DNA of 64,000 bases from Actinoplanes octamycinicus (GCF_014205225.1 NZ_JACHNB010000001.1:2523501-2587500), one strand, 5' to 3'. Shown: positions 6,107-14,037, counted from the first letter of the stretch. Numbers and translations: made by a program. Notes: a model not told the origin generated them from the letters alone.

Positions 6107-8632
6107 ATGAGTGGGCCTAGGGCATCCTCACGGCGCTCCTCCGTTTATGCCTGGTTGGTCACCGCGCCCTTGGGCCTGTTCGGCACCATCTGCCTGGCCG
6201 TCTTCCTGGCCACCGAGCCCGGTTGGTACAAACCCTGGGTCGGCGGCCTGGTGATCACCGCCGGCGCGGTCGCCGCCGGTGTGGCGGTGACGCACCTGGT
6301 CATCGGCAGACAGACCTACACCGTTGTGGTGACGGAGACCCCGCTGATCCTGGGGCTCTATTTCCTCCCCCCGGCGATGGTGATCGTCGCGATGACGTGT
6401 GCGGCGTTCATCACCTACATCCGGCTCGAGCCGGCCAAGCTCGGCTTCAACGTCGCGAAACAGGCGGCGTCCACCTCGGCCGCGCTGATCGTCATCGCCC
6501 TGCTGCCGACCATCCGGGACGCCGGCCCGGGGACCTGGGCCATCCTGTTCGCCGCCGGCGCGGCCAGCGCGATCACCTCGCACGTCTCGGTCGCGGGCGT
6601 CATCGCCGTGGTGCAGAGCGCGGCGGCCGGCCGGCAGGCGCTGATCGCCGGGCTGCCGACCCTGATCACCTCCGGGATCAGCATCCTGATCGGCCTGGTC
6701 TTCGTCGTCATGCTCGACGTGACGTGGTGGACCGTGATCCTGCTGGCCGGGCTGATCGTGGCGCTGGTCGTGGTGCTCCGCTCGTTCGCCGGCGTCTTCC
6801 GCCAGCACCGGACGCTCGCCGAGGTCTACGAGCTCACCCTGGCGCTCCGCGACGAGGCCGACGCGGGCGGCCTGCCGGACGTGCTGCTGGGCCGGGTCCG
6901 CACCCTCATGCAGTCGGAGTACGCGACGTTGTGGCTGGCCGCGCAGGGCCGCCATCCCGAGGTCCTGCTGACCTCCCGGGTCGATGACAGCGTCGGGCTG
7001 TTCGACATCTCGCCGACTCCGGCCGCGGTCCGGGACCGGGTGGTGGAGACCGGCCGGGTCATCTCGGTCGGACCGCAGTTCGACGACTCCACCGATCTCC
7101 GCAGTCTGTTGCGCCGCGACGACCTGCGCGATCTCATCGCGGTGCCGCTGCGATCCGGCCAGATCACCATCGGCACGCTGGAGGTGGTCAACCGGGTCGG
7201 TTCCACCTCGACGTTCCGGGACGCGGACGTGCAGGTGCTGGAGACCATCGCCGCCCACGTGGCCGGCGCCGTGGAGAATTCCCGGCTGGTCGACCGGCTG
7301 CGCTACGACGCCTATCACGACCGGCTCACCGCGCTGCCGAACCGCCGCCGGATCATCGACGCGCTGGCCGAGTCGGTGACCGTGCGCGCCGAGGACGAGG
7401 TCGTCGCGATCCTGCTCTTCGACGTCGACGGCCAGCGCAACGTGAACGAGTCGATGGGCCACGCGGCCGGCGACAAACTGCTGGTCGAGGTCGCCGAGCG
7501 GATCCGCGGCATCGCCGACTCGGGCGCCCTGGTCGGCCGGATCGGCGGTGACGAGTTCGTGGTCACCCTGCGGGCGGCCGGCATCGAGGCGACCATCGAG
7601 CTGGCCACCCAGATGCGGGAGCGGCTGCGCGGCCCGATGGCGGTGGGCTCGCTCACCCTGGACGTGGACACCGCGGTCGGCGTCTCGGTCTACCCGGACC
7701 ACGGCAGCGACCCGGAGACCCTGCTGCAGCGGGCCGAGCTGGCCGCCAACGCCGCCAAGGTCCTGCCGTACGGCGTGCAGCCCTTCCACCCGGCCCTGGA
7801 GTCCCGGGCGGTGCGCCGGCTGGGCATCGCCGCCGACCTGCGCCGGGCGATCGACAACGACCAGCTGGAGGTCTACTTCCAGCCCAAGGTGACGCTGACC
7901 GACCGGCACGTGCTCGGCGTGGAGTGCCTGGCCCGCTGGGTGCACCCGACGCACGGCGAGGTCGCCCCGGAGGACTTCGTGGCGGTGGCCGAGCACACCG
8001 GCCAGCTGGCCCGGCTCACCGAGGTGGTGCTCACCGCCGGCCTGCGGCACTGCAAGGCCTGGGCGGACGCGGACCGGCCGCTCTCCATCGCGGTCAACCT
8101 CTCGGCCCGCACCCTGCTCGACTCCCGCTTCCCGGACCTGGTCCGCGAGCTGCTGGAGGAGCACCGGATGGAGCCCGGCCAGGTGACCTTCGAGATCTCC
8201 GAGCCGGGCATGCTCAACGACATCGAGCGGGTGCTGCCCACCCTCTACCGGCTCCGCGACCTCGGCGTCCGGCTGAGCGTGGACGACTTCGGCACCGGCG
8301 CCTCGTCACTGGGCTATCTGCGCCAGTGGCCGGTCCACGAGGTGAAGATCGACGACACCTTCGTCCAGGGCATGGCGACCGATTCGGGGGATCTCGCGAT
8401 CGTCCGGGCGATCGTCAGCCTGGCCCGGGAGTTCGGTCTCACCGTGGTGGCCGAGGGGGTGGAGAGCGAGCTCACCCTGGAGCTGCTGGAGGAGATGGGC
8501 TGCGAGATCGGTCAGGGCTACCTGTTCAGCCGGCCGTTGCCGTTCGAGCGGCTGGAGGCCTGGCTGAGTGCCCAGACCGAGCCGGAGTCCACTCCGACCG
8601 GTGAGGTCCGCAGGCTCCGGGCAGTCATCTGA
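6107..8632 (+). CDS. Membrane GAF-GGDEF-EAL c-di-GMP protein
   Basis: An 841-residue protein. The N-terminal 230 residues hold about six to seven membrane segments. A GAF-like domain follows (about 255-395), then GGDEF (about 400-560) and EAL (about 580-830). The cyclase signature is intact: GGDEF at 480-484 with the upstream FDVDG and NVNESMGH. The phosphodiesterase signature is also intact: E606 in ECLARW, an NLSAR motif, DDFGTG from D726, K747 in VKIDD and VAEGVE. The protein could therefore both make and degrade c-di-GMP; which activity dominates cannot be read from sequence. It follows the micropeptide gene by 42 bp. Confidence 0.93.
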   Translation: MSGPRASSRRSSVYAWLVTAPLGLFGTICLAVFLATEPGWYKPWVGGLVITAGAVAAGVAVTHLVIGRQTYTVVVTETPLILGLYFLPPAMVIVAMTCAAFITYIRLEPAKLGFNVAKQAASTSAALIVIALLPTIRDAGPGTWAILFAAGAASAITSHVSVAGVIAVVQSAAAGRQALIAGLPTLITSGISILIGLVFVVMLDVTWWTVILLAGLIVALVVVLRSFAGVFRQHRTLAEVYELTLALRDEADAGGLPDVLLGRVRTLMQSEYATLWLAAQGRHPEVLLTSRVDDSVGLFDISPTPAAVRDRVVETGRVISVGPQFDDSTDLRSLLRRDDLRDLIAVPLRSGQITIGTLEVVNRVGSTSTFRDADVQVLETIAAHVAGAVENSRLVDRLRYDAYHDRLTALPNRRRIIDALAESVTVRAEDEVVAILLFDVDGQRNVNESMGHAAGDKLLVEVAERIRGIADSGALVGRIGGDEFVVTLRAAGIEATIELATQMRERLRGPMAVGSLTLDVDTAVGVSVYPDHGSDPETLLQRAELAANAAKVLPYGVQPFHPALESRAVRRLGIAADLRRAIDNDQLEVYFQPKVTLTDRHVLGVECLARWVHPTHGEVAPEDFVAVAEHTGQLARLTEVVLTAGLRHCKAWADADRPLSIAVNLSARTLLDSRFPDLVRELLEEHRMEPGQVTFEISEPGMLNDIERVLPTLYRLRDLGVRLSVDDFGTGASSLGYLRQWPVHEVKIDDTFVQGMATDSGDLAIVRAIVSLAREFGLTVVAEGVESELTLELLEEMGCEIGQGYLFSRPLPFERLEAWLSAQTEPESTPTGEVRRLRAVI

Positions 8633-8661
8633 CCTGCGGTTTCGTGTTGTCGGGGGGTCGA

Positions 8662-8691
8662 TTTCACCCCGGCGGCAAGGCCGTGTAGTCT
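8662..8691 (+). promoter_or_regulatory. Candidate tRNA-Thr promoter
   Basis: TTTCAC, an 18-base spacer, then TAGTCT at 8686-8691. This predicts a start near 8698, about 30 bases before the mature tRNA. Confidence 0.45.
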
Positions 8692-8726
8692 TACTCCTGC
8701 AGCGAGCGAGAGATCGCAAGCAGCAA

Positions 8727-8799
8727 GCCCCCTTAGCTCAGTCGGCAGAGCGTCTCCATGGTAAGGAGAAGGTCTACGGTTCGATTCCGTAAGGGGGCT
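8727..8799 (+). tRNA. tRNA-Thr (GGT)
   Basis: The acceptor stem GCCCCCT pairs with AGGGGGC, with discriminator T. The D-loop TAGCTCAGTCGGCAGAGC is standard. Anticodon loop ATGGTAA gives GGT. The T-arm is CGGTTCGATTCCG. CCA is not encoded. Confidence 0.95.
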
Positions 8800-8848
8800 C
8801 TACCGGGTTCGTTCCCGCCCCGCCCGGCGATGGACGTGAGCCTGGCTC

Positions 8849-8921
8849 GGCGGTGTAGCTCAGATGGCAGAGCAAGCGGCTCATAATCGCTGTGTCGCCG
8901 GTTCAAGTCCGGCCACCGCTA
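8849..8921 (+). tRNA. tRNA-Met (CAT), elongator type
   Basis: The 73-base cloverleaf has acceptor GGCGGTG/CACCGCT with a G-U first pair, anticodon loop CTCATAA (CAT), T-arm CCGGTTCAAGTCCGG and discriminator A. It lacks the initiator signature of three G-C pairs in the anticodon stem, so it is called elongator. It follows tRNA-Thr by 49 bp. Confidence 0.92.
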
Positions 8922-8929
8922 CTCTCTTC

Positions 8930-8957
8930 AGTGGGGCCTCAAAATGAGGCCCACTTT
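8930..8957 (+). terminator. Terminator after tRNA-Met
   Basis: AGTGGGGCCTCA pairs with TGAGGCCCACT (one bulged G) around a short A-rich loop, followed by TT. It separates the tRNA pair from rpmG. Confidence 0.65.
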
Positions 8958-8985
8958 GCAGAGCGACCGACTGAGCGTCTACGCT
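8956..8985 (+). promoter_or_regulatory. Candidate rpmG promoter
   Basis: TTGCAG, an 18-base spacer, then TACGCT (8980-8985), predicting a start near 8992, about 40 bases before the rpmG start codon. Confidence 0.45.
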
Positions 8986-9030
8986 GATTGGTCGTCAAGT
9001 TAGATCCCGTTAGCAGGAAGGCACCCCGCC

Positions 9031-9198
9031 GTGGCCAAGGCGACCGACGTACGTCCGAAGATCACCCTGGCGTGCACGGAGTGCAAGGACCGGAACTACA
9101 TCACCAAGAAGAACCGGCGTAACGACCCCGACCGCATCGAGCTGAAGAAGTTCTGCCCGCGCGACGGGAAGCACACCCTGCACCGCGAGACCCGCTGA
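9031..9198 (+). CDS. rpmG: 50S ribosomal protein L33
   Basis: A 55-residue protein beginning [15 protein letters not shown], a near-perfect actinobacterial L33. AGGAAGG (9015-9021) precedes the GTG start. L33 sits near the E site of the 50S subunit. The usual zinc ribbon has two CxxC knuckles; here the first is present (CTEC) but the second reads CPRDG, so the fourth cysteine is replaced by Asp. It forms a single-gene unit between two hairpins. Confidence 0.96.
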   Translation: MAKATDVRPKITLACTECKDRNYITKKNRRNDPDRIELKKFCPRDGKHTLHRETR

Positions 9199-9219
9199 GC
9201 TGTCAAAAGCCAAGCAATA

Positions 9220-9248
9220 GCGCCGCCCGGAGTCACTCCGGGCGGCGC
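9220..9248 (+). terminator. rpmG terminator
   Basis: A perfect 14-base inverted repeat, GCGCCGCCCGGAGT with ACTCCGGGCGGCGC, starting 21 bases past the rpmG stop, followed by a T/G-rich stretch. Confidence 0.8.
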
Positions 9249-9252
9249 ATTG

Positions 9253-9258
9253 TAGTTT
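9253..9258 (+). promoter_or_regulatory. -10 element for a leaderless dehydratase mRNA
   Basis: TAGTTT ends 7 bases before the ATG at 9266 and no ribosome-binding site is visible. This spacing puts the predicted transcription start on the A of the ATG, the arrangement of leaderless actinobacterial mRNAs. Confidence 0.45.
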
Positions 9259-9265
9259 GTGGGGT

Positions 9266-9718
9266 ATGCCCCTGGATCAGACGTTTGCCGGCCGCACCTG
9301 GCCGCCCACCGAGACCTACCTCGTCGGCCGGGAGAAGATCCGCGAGTTCGCCCGCGCGATCGGCGCCACCGACGCGGAGTACCACGACCCTGAGGCGGCC
9401 CGCGCGCTCGGCTACCCGGATGTGGTGGCCCCGCCGACCTTCCCGGTCGCCATCACGATGACGGCCAGCCGTCAGGTGGTCAACGATCCCGCTCTCGGCC
9501 TGGACTACAGCCGCGTGGTGCACGGCGACCAGCGGTTCGTCTACACCCGCCCGATGGTGGCCGGTGACGCGGTGGTCTGTGTCAACACGGTCGACGAGAT
9601 CACCACCCGGGGCGGCCACTGGTTCCTGACCGTCCGCACCGAGGTGCGCACCGAGGCCGGCGAGCCGGTCGTCACGGTGTGGTCGAAGTTGGTTCAGCGC
9701 GGCGAGGAGCACCCCTGA
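9266..9718 (+). CDS. MaoC-fold (3R)-hydroxyacyl-ACP dehydratase subunit, HadA-like
   Basis: A 150-residue hot-dog-fold protein resembling the N-terminal MaoC dehydratase domain of the mycobacterial HadA/HadC subunits: VGREKIREFARAIG near the start, then YPDVVAPPTFPV and HGDQRFVYTRPM. HadA-type subunits lack the catalytic Asp-His pair and form the substrate channel, while the partner provides catalysis. The stop codon overlaps the next start (TGATG), so the two subunits are translationally coupled. A role in the fatty-acid elongation dehydration step is inferred from mycobacterial HadAB. The start appears leaderless. Confidence 0.85.
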   Translation: MPLDQTFAGRTWPPTETYLVGREKIREFARAIGATDAEYHDPEAARALGYPDVVAPPTFPVAITMTASRQVVNDPALGLDYSRVVHGDQRFVYTRPMVAGDAVVCVNTVDEITTRGGHWFLTVRTEVRTEAGEPVVTVWSKLVQRGEEHP

Positions 9719-10113
9719 TGAACGAGATCCTGGAGCCGCAGACCTTCCGGGTCACCCGGGCCGACCTGGTCCGCTACGCCGGCGCCTCGGGCGACTTCAA
9801 CCCGATCCACTGGAGCGACCGGATCGCCACCGGGGTCGGCCTGCCCGGCGTCATCGCGCACGGCATGTTCACCATGGCCCTGGTCGGCCGCGCGGTGACC
9901 GGCTGGGCCGGCGCCGCCGACGCGGTCAAGGAGTTCAGCGTGCGGTTCGCCCGGCCGGTCCCGGTCCCGGACACGGACGAGGGGACCGAGGTCGTCGTCA
10001 CGGCCACGGTGAAGGAAGTCACCGAGGATGGGGACACCCGGCTCGCCCTGACTGCCACGTGCAACGGAGACAAGGTACTGTCTCTGGCACAGGCGCTTGT
10101 CAGGAAGCGGTAG
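9718..10113 (+). CDS. MaoC-fold dehydratase, catalytic HadB-like subunit
   Basis: A 131-residue hot-dog-fold protein with the hydratase-2 signature ASGDFNPIHW, in which D and H are the catalytic pair, followed by GLPGVIAHGMFTMAL. It pairs with the upstream non-catalytic subunit by a 1-bp overlap (TGATG). The likely reaction is dehydration of (3R)-hydroxyacyl-ACP during fatty-acid elongation. In mycobacteria hadA-hadB-hadC lie between rpmG and tRNA-Trp/secE; here the same position holds only two subunits. Confidence 0.87.
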   Translation: MNEILEPQTFRVTRADLVRYAGASGDFNPIHWSDRIATGVGLPGVIAHGMFTMALVGRAVTGWAGAADAVKEFSVRFARPVPVPDTDEGTEVVVTATVKEVTEDGDTRLALTATCNGDKVLSLAQALVRKR

Positions 10114-10119
10114 CCCGGG

Positions 10120-10149
10120 TTGGGATAACCAAGGGCGTACCCGTACACT
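10120..10149 (+). promoter_or_regulatory. Promoter upstream of tRNA-Trp
   Basis: TTGGGA, an 18-base spacer, then TACACT (10144-10149); predicted start near 10156, 37 bases before tRNA-Trp. It may also serve secE-nusG. Confidence 0.55.
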
Positions 10150-10192
10150 GGTGCGCCGTGGGGCTGTGAGTCGCAAGATGACGGTCCCGCAA

Positions 10193-10265
<73 letters not shown>

Positions 10266-10369
10266 CGCAATCCTCCTCGACGTGCCCGCCCGGTGCGCGG
10301 TTTGCACAGTCCGCGTCCGGTCGAGTGCTGACGGGAACTCACCACCACCGACGACGGAAGTAGGGCGAA

Positions 10370-10747
10370 GTGGCCGATAAGGACCGGCCCGGTGACGACG
10401 TCCCGGGCGACGACGAGCTGCTCGCCGACTCCGCCGGCGGTGACGATGCCGATGAGGCCGACGACGCGCCGGTGACCCGCGGTGGCGGTACGGCGGTCGC
10501 CGAGCGTACGAAGGACGACGACACCCCGAAGACGAAGAAGGAGCGCAAGCGCACCGGAGTCTTCGGCCGGATCGGCGGCTTCTTCCGTGAGGTCATCAGC
10601 GAGCTCCGCAAGGTCATCTGGCCGACGCGCAAGGAGCTGCTGACCTACACCGGCGTCGTGATCGTGTTCGTCACCGTGATGACGACGATCGTGACGGTCC
10701 TGGACTACGCGTTCGGTAAGGGGATCCTCTGGGCGCTCGGCGGCTAG
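10370..10747 (+). CDS. secE: Preprotein translocase subunit SecE
   Basis: A 125-residue protein: an acidic, disordered N-terminal extension of about 60 residues, a cytoplasmic amphipathic helix (FFREVISELRKVIWPTRKEL) and one membrane helix (about 92-112). SecE clamps SecY in the SecYEG channel. The core is the single-TM form; the N-terminal extension is typical of actinobacteria. The GTG start is preceded by GGAAG. It lies 104 bp after tRNA-Trp and 50 bp before nusG, the classic order. Confidence 0.95.
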   Translation: MADKDRPGDDVPGDDELLADSAGGDDADEADDAPVTRGGGTAVAERTKDDDTPKTKKERKRTGVFGRIGGFFREVISELRKVIWPTRKELLTYTGVVIVFVTVMTTIVTVLDYAFGKGILWALGG

Positions 10748-10797
10748 CCGAGTCCCGCAGATCCCGTACCGAGTGACTTATCTGGAAGTGAGCGAGC

Positions 10798-11517
10798 GTG
10801 CCTGAGTACGACGACGAGACCGCGCAGTTTGCTGACGAGCAGTCGTCGCCGGTCACCGAGGAGTCGGCCGAGGAGCTGGCCGACGAGACCCCGGTGGCGG
10901 TCCAGGCGCCCGAGGCCGACGAGGACTACGACCCGGTCAAGGAGCTGCGGCAGAAGCTGCGGTACGCGCCCGGCGACTGGTACGTCGTGCACTCCTACGC
11001 CGGTTACGAGAACAAGGTCAAGACCAACCTCGAGACCCGGATCACGAGCCTCGACATGGAGGAGTTCATCTTCCAGGTCGAGGTCCCGACCCGTGAAGAG
11101 GTCGAGGTCAAGAACGGCAAGCGCAACCAGGTGCAGGCCAAGGTCTTCCCCGGTTACATCCTGGTCCGGATGGACCTGACCCCGGAGTCCTACTCCTGCG
11201 TGCGCAACACGCCCGGCGTGACCGGCTTCGTGGGCGCCACCGACCGGGTCGACCGGCCGGCCCCGCTCTCCCTCGACGAGGTGCTGAAGTGGCTGGCCCC
11301 GGCCGTCCAGGCCGAGGAGAAGAAGGCCAAGCCCGAGGTCAAGGTGCTGGACTTCGAGGTGGGCGACTCGGTCACGGTCACCGACGGCGCGTTCGCCTCG
11401 CTGCCGGCGTCGATCAGCGAGATCAACGCCGACCAGCAGAAGCTCAAGGTGCTGGTGTCGATCTTCGGCCGGGAGACCCCGGTCGAGCTGAACTTCAACC
11501 AGGTCACCAAGATCTGA
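10798..11517 (+). CDS. nusG: Transcription termination/antitermination factor NusG
   Basis: A 239-residue protein with an acidic N-terminal extension (about 55 residues), the NGN domain ([16 protein letters not shown] through [12 protein letters not shown]) and a C-terminal KOW domain ([17 protein letters not shown]). NusG binds the RNA polymerase clamp and affects pausing and coupling to ribosomes or Rho. The start is GTG. Normally rplK follows; here rplA follows after 77 bp. Confidence 0.95.
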   Translation: MPEYDDETAQFADEQSSPVTEESAEELADETPVAVQAPEADEDYDPVKELRQKLRYAPGDWYVVHSYAGYENKVKTNLETRITSLDMEEFIFQVEVPTREEVEVKNGKRNQVQAKVFPGYILVRMDLTPESYSCVRNTPGVTGFVGATDRVDRPAPLSLDEVLKWLAPAVQAEEKKAKPEVKVLDFEVGDSVTVTDGAFASLPASISEINADQQKLKVLVSIFGRETPVELNFNQVTKI

Positions 11518-11546
11518 TCGTCGGATCCCCGGCGAGATCAGTGGGA

Positions 11547-11568
11547 GGGGCCGCCGTCGAGCGGCCCC
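11547..11568 (+). other. Hairpin in the nusG-rplA gap
   Basis: A perfect 8-bp stem, GGGGCCGC with GCGGCCCC, loop CGTCGA. It is the only structure in the 77-bp gap where rplK would normally lie. No T-run. Confidence 0.5.
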
Positions 11569-11594
11569 GCCAACAACCACAGGAGTACTGAGAA

Positions 11595-12314
11595 ATGGCA
11601 CAGCGCAGCAAGGTCTACCGCGCCGCGGCAGAGAAGATCGACTCCGGCAAGCTCTACGAGCCGAAGGACGCGGTCGCCCTCGCCAAGGAGACCAGCTCCC
11701 AGAAGTTCGACGCCACCGTCGAGGTCGCGATGCGCCTCGGTGTCGACCCGCGTAAGGCCGACCAGATGGTCCGCGGCACCGTCAACCTGCCGCACGGCAC
11801 CGGTAAGACCGCCCGCGTCATCGTCTTCGCCCAGGGCGCGAAGGCGGAGGAGGCCGTCGCGGCCGGCGCCGACGAGGTCGGCACCGACGAGCTCGTCGCC
11901 CGGATCCAGGGTGGCTGGCTGGAGTTCGACGCCGCGATCGCGACGCCGGACCAGATGGCCAAGATCGGCCGGATCGCCCGGATCCTCGGCCCGCGTGGCC
12001 TGATGCCGAACCCGAAGACCGGCACCGTCACCATGGACGTGACCAAGGCGGTCAACGAGATCAAGGGCGGCAAGATCACCTTCCGGGTGGACAAGCACTC
12101 GAACCTGCACCTGATCATCGGCAAGGCGTCCTTCAGCGCCGAGCAGCTGGTGGACAACTACGCCGCCGTGCTCGACGAGGTGCTGCGGGCCAAGCCGTCC
12201 GCCGCCAAGGGCAAGTACCTGAAGAAGGTCACCGTCAGCACCACCACCGGCCCGGGCGTCCCGGTCGACCCGAACGTGCAGAAGAACCTGCGCGGCGAGG
12301 CCGGCCAGGCCTGA
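11595..12314 (+). CDS. rplA: 50S ribosomal protein L1
   Basis: A 239-residue protein beginning [16 protein letters not shown], with the L1 signature around [16 protein letters not shown]1 forms the mobile stalk that moves deacylated tRNA out of the E site, and in many bacteria represses its own mRNA. AGGAGTACTGAGAA precedes the ATG. It is the last gene of a secE-nusG-rplA unit closed by the strong terminator at 12337. Its usual partner rplK is missing upstream. Confidence 0.95.
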   Translation: MAQRSKVYRAAAEKIDSGKLYEPKDAVALAKETSSQKFDATVEVAMRLGVDPRKADQMVRGTVNLPHGTGKTARVIVFAQGAKAEEAVAAGADEVGTDELVARIQGGWLEFDAAIATPDQMAKIGRIARILGPRGLMPNPKTGTVTMDVTKAVNEIKGGKITFRVDKHSNLHLIIGKASFSAEQLVDNYAAVLDEVLRAKPSAAKGKYLKKVTVSTTTGPGVPVDPNVQKNLRGEAGQA

Positions 12315-12336
12315 TCGCCGACCAGTCAGACGACGA

Positions 12337-12366
12337 AGCCCCCGGGGACATCCCCGGGGGCTTTTT
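12337..12366 (+). terminator. Strong intrinsic terminator after rplA
   Basis: A 12-bp perfect stem AGCCCCCGGGGA/TCCCCGGGGGCT, followed directly by TTTTT. It is the clearest rho-independent terminator in the window and isolates secE-nusG-rplA from rplJL. Confidence 0.95.
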
Positions 12367-12500
12367 CGTGGCCTCCCGCTGCCCCCACGAGAACCACCCT
12401 CGCTGCCGCGATGCCGCCGGCACGCTTCCGGTCCTTTTCCGGTACGACCGCAAGCCCCGTGGCAGCCGGCCCGCGAGGCCCGGCCCCCGCACGGCCGCCA

Positions 12501-12589
12501 CGCGGCTCGTGCGGGTCCGCCGGCCCGCACGGGTCCACCCACGGACCGTTGGACGGCCAGTGACCAGCAGCGGGCCCGCACGAGCCGCG
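12501..12589. repeat. Long inverted repeat in the rplA-rplJ gap
   Basis: CGCGGCTCGTGCGGG (12501-12515) is the exact reverse complement of 12575-12589; with a wobble pair the stem reaches about 18 bp. The enclosed sequence holds a smaller hairpin (GGTCC-N6-GGACC). The stretch 12367-12719 has no convincing gene: the open frames in it have no ribosome-binding site or recognisable product. Confidence 0.6.
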
Positions 12590-12719
12590 CTGCGACCCGC
12601 AGTGCTCGCGGACCTCGCGCACGGATGCGGACGGGACCGGCGTCGTACCGGAAATGGGCTGGGAGAGCGGCGTTGCGGGCGGCGCGTGCCGGACCGGAAC
12701 CAGGATCGGACCGGGCGAT

Positions 12720-12748
12720 TTGGTTTTTGCGGGGTGGCCGCGTACCGT
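12720..12748 (+). promoter_or_regulatory. rplJL promoter
   Basis: TTGGTT, a 17-base spacer, then TACCGT (12743-12748). The predicted start near 12755 falls just before the first base of the L10 leader. Confidence 0.6.
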
Positions 12749-12764
12749 AGCTTCTCGAAGTTCC

Positions 12765-12852
12765 ACCCATAGACCGCTGGTCGCCGCAGTGGCCGTCGTG
12801 AGACGGACGCCGCGGCCGAAGGTCCCGTCAAGAGCGGGCGACCTGCGCAGGG
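12765..12852 (+). promoter_or_regulatory. Ribosomal protein L10 leader RNA
   Basis: The segment from CCCATAGACCGCTGG to CCTGCGCAGG matches the L10 leader found before rplJL in many bacteria: the AGACCGCTGGT strand, internal GTCGTGAGACGGAC hairpin, GCCGAAGGTCCCGTCAAG bulge region and closing CCTGCGCAGG. In other species the L10-(L12)4 complex binds this RNA and represses the operon. It lies about 130 bases before the rplJ start codon. Confidence 0.85.
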
Positions 12853-12899
12853 AGAACGGTTCGTGATGTTGCGGCGTGCGTTCGCGCGTGCCGGAGGTC

Positions 12900-12933
12900 C
12901 GCCCCGTGCCCTGCGCCGGGGCGTTTTGCTTTT
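12900..12933 (+). terminator. Attenuator in the rplJL leader
   Basis: CGCCCCG pairs with CGGGGCG around a 10-base loop, followed by TTTTGCTTTT. An intrinsic terminator inside the leader, 48 bases before rplJ, suggests premature termination coupled to L10 binding. Confidence 0.65.
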
Positions 12934-12980
12934 CCGGACCCTCTCGACCAGTGGCAACGAGCACTGAGGAGAGGAGGGAC

Positions 12981-13529
12981 ATGGCGGACAAGCCGGTCCG
13001 GGCCGACAAGGCCACGGCCGTCGCCGAGCTGACGGAGAACTTCCGTGGTTCGACGGCCACCGTGTTGACCGAATACCGCGGCCTCACCGTCAAGCAGCTC
13101 ACCGAGCTGCGGCGGGCGCTGGGTCAGCAGGCCAAGTACACCGTCGCCAAGAACACGCTGGCGAAGCGTGCGGCGGGTGACGCGGGCATCGAGGGCCTCG
13201 ACGCGCTGTTCACCGGTCCTACCGCGCTCGCCTTCGTGAGCGGTGACGTGGTCGAGGCGGCCAAGGGCATCCGTGCCTTCGCCAAGGCCAACCCCGCTCT
13301 GGTCATCAAGGGCGGCGTCTTCGAGGGCAAGGCTCTCTCGGCGGCCGAGGTCAACAAGCTTGCTGACCTCGAGTCCCGTGAGGTTCTGCTGGCCAAGCTG
13401 GCCGGCGCCATGAAGGGCAACCTGAGCAAGGCCGCGGCCACGTTCCAGGCTCCGCTCTCCCAGGCTGTGCGCCTGGTGGACGCCCTGCGTGACAAGCGCG
13501 AGAAGGACGGTTCCGCTGAGGCTGCCTGA
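12981..13529 (+). CDS. rplJ: 50S ribosomal protein L10
   Basis: A 182-residue protein beginning [14 protein letters not shown], with the N-terminal rRNA-binding domain ([20 protein letters not shown]) and a C-terminal helix that docks L7/L12 dimers. L10 is the base of the stalk that recruits translation factors. GAGAGGAGGG precedes the ATG. rplL follows after 57 bp. The preceding leader and attenuator imply autogenous control. Confidence 0.96.
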   Translation: MADKPVRADKATAVAELTENFRGSTATVLTEYRGLTVKQLTELRRALGQQAKYTVAKNTLAKRAAGDAGIEGLDALFTGPTALAFVSGDVVEAAKGIRAFAKANPALVIKGGVFEGKALSAAEVNKLADLESREVLLAKLAGAMKGNLSKAAATFQAPLSQAVRLVDALRDKREKDGSAEAA

Positions 13530-13586
13530 CCGGGCCCCGCGGAACCCAAGCACGTTCTACATCAGAAGCTAGGAAAGGTTGCCATC

Positions 13587-13970
13587 ATGGCGAAGCTCAG
13601 CACCGAGGACCTGCTCGACGCGTTCAAGGAGATGACGCTGATCGAGCTCTCCGAGTTCGTGAAGCAGTTCGAAGAGGTCTTCGACGTCAAGGCCGCCGCG
13701 CCGGTCGCCGTCGCCGCTGCCGGTGGCGCTGCTGCTCCGGCCGAGGCCGAGGCCGAGAAGGACTCGTTCGACGTTGTTCTGGAGAGCGACGGCGGCAAGA
13801 AGATCCAGGTCATCAAGGTCGTGCGTGAGCTGACCGGCCTGGGCCTGAAGGAGGCCAAGGACACCGTCGAGGGCGCGCCGAAGGCGATCCTCGAGGGCGT
13901 CAACAAGGAGAAGGCCGAGGCCGCCAAGGCCAAGCTCGAGGGCGAGGGCGCCAAGGTCACCCTCAAGTGA
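13587..13970 (+). CDS. rplL: 50S ribosomal protein L7/L12
   Basis: A 127-residue acidic protein: an N-terminal dimerisation domain (about 1-35), an Ala-rich hinge (about 36-55) and a C-terminal factor-binding domain with the conserved [20 protein letters not shown] helix. Multiple dimers bind L10 and stimulate EF-Tu and EF-G. AGGAAAGG precedes the ATG. A 12-bp terminator follows. Confidence 0.96.
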   Translation: MAKLSTEDLLDAFKEMTLIELSEFVKQFEEVFDVKAAAPVAVAAAGGAAAPAEAEAEKDSFDVVLESDGGKKIQVIKVVRELTGLGLKEAKDTVEGAPKAILEGVNKEKAEAAKAKLEGEGAKVTLK

Positions 13971-13995
13971 CCTGACGCTTCCCAGCGTTTTCCTT

Positions 13996-14037
13996 CGATG
14001 GCGGAGATCCGACACGGGTCTCCGCCATCGGCGTTTT
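13996..14037 (+). terminator. Terminator after rplL
   Basis: CGATGGCGGAGA pairs perfectly with TCTCCGCCATCG (12 bp, 11-base loop), followed by GCGTTTT. It separates rplJL from rpoBC. Confidence 0.85.

Noticed and set aside
12368..12772. Possible small gene between rplA and rplJ
   Set aside because: No ribosome-binding site, Arg-rich low-complexity product, and the frame runs across the rplJ promoter and an inverted repeat.
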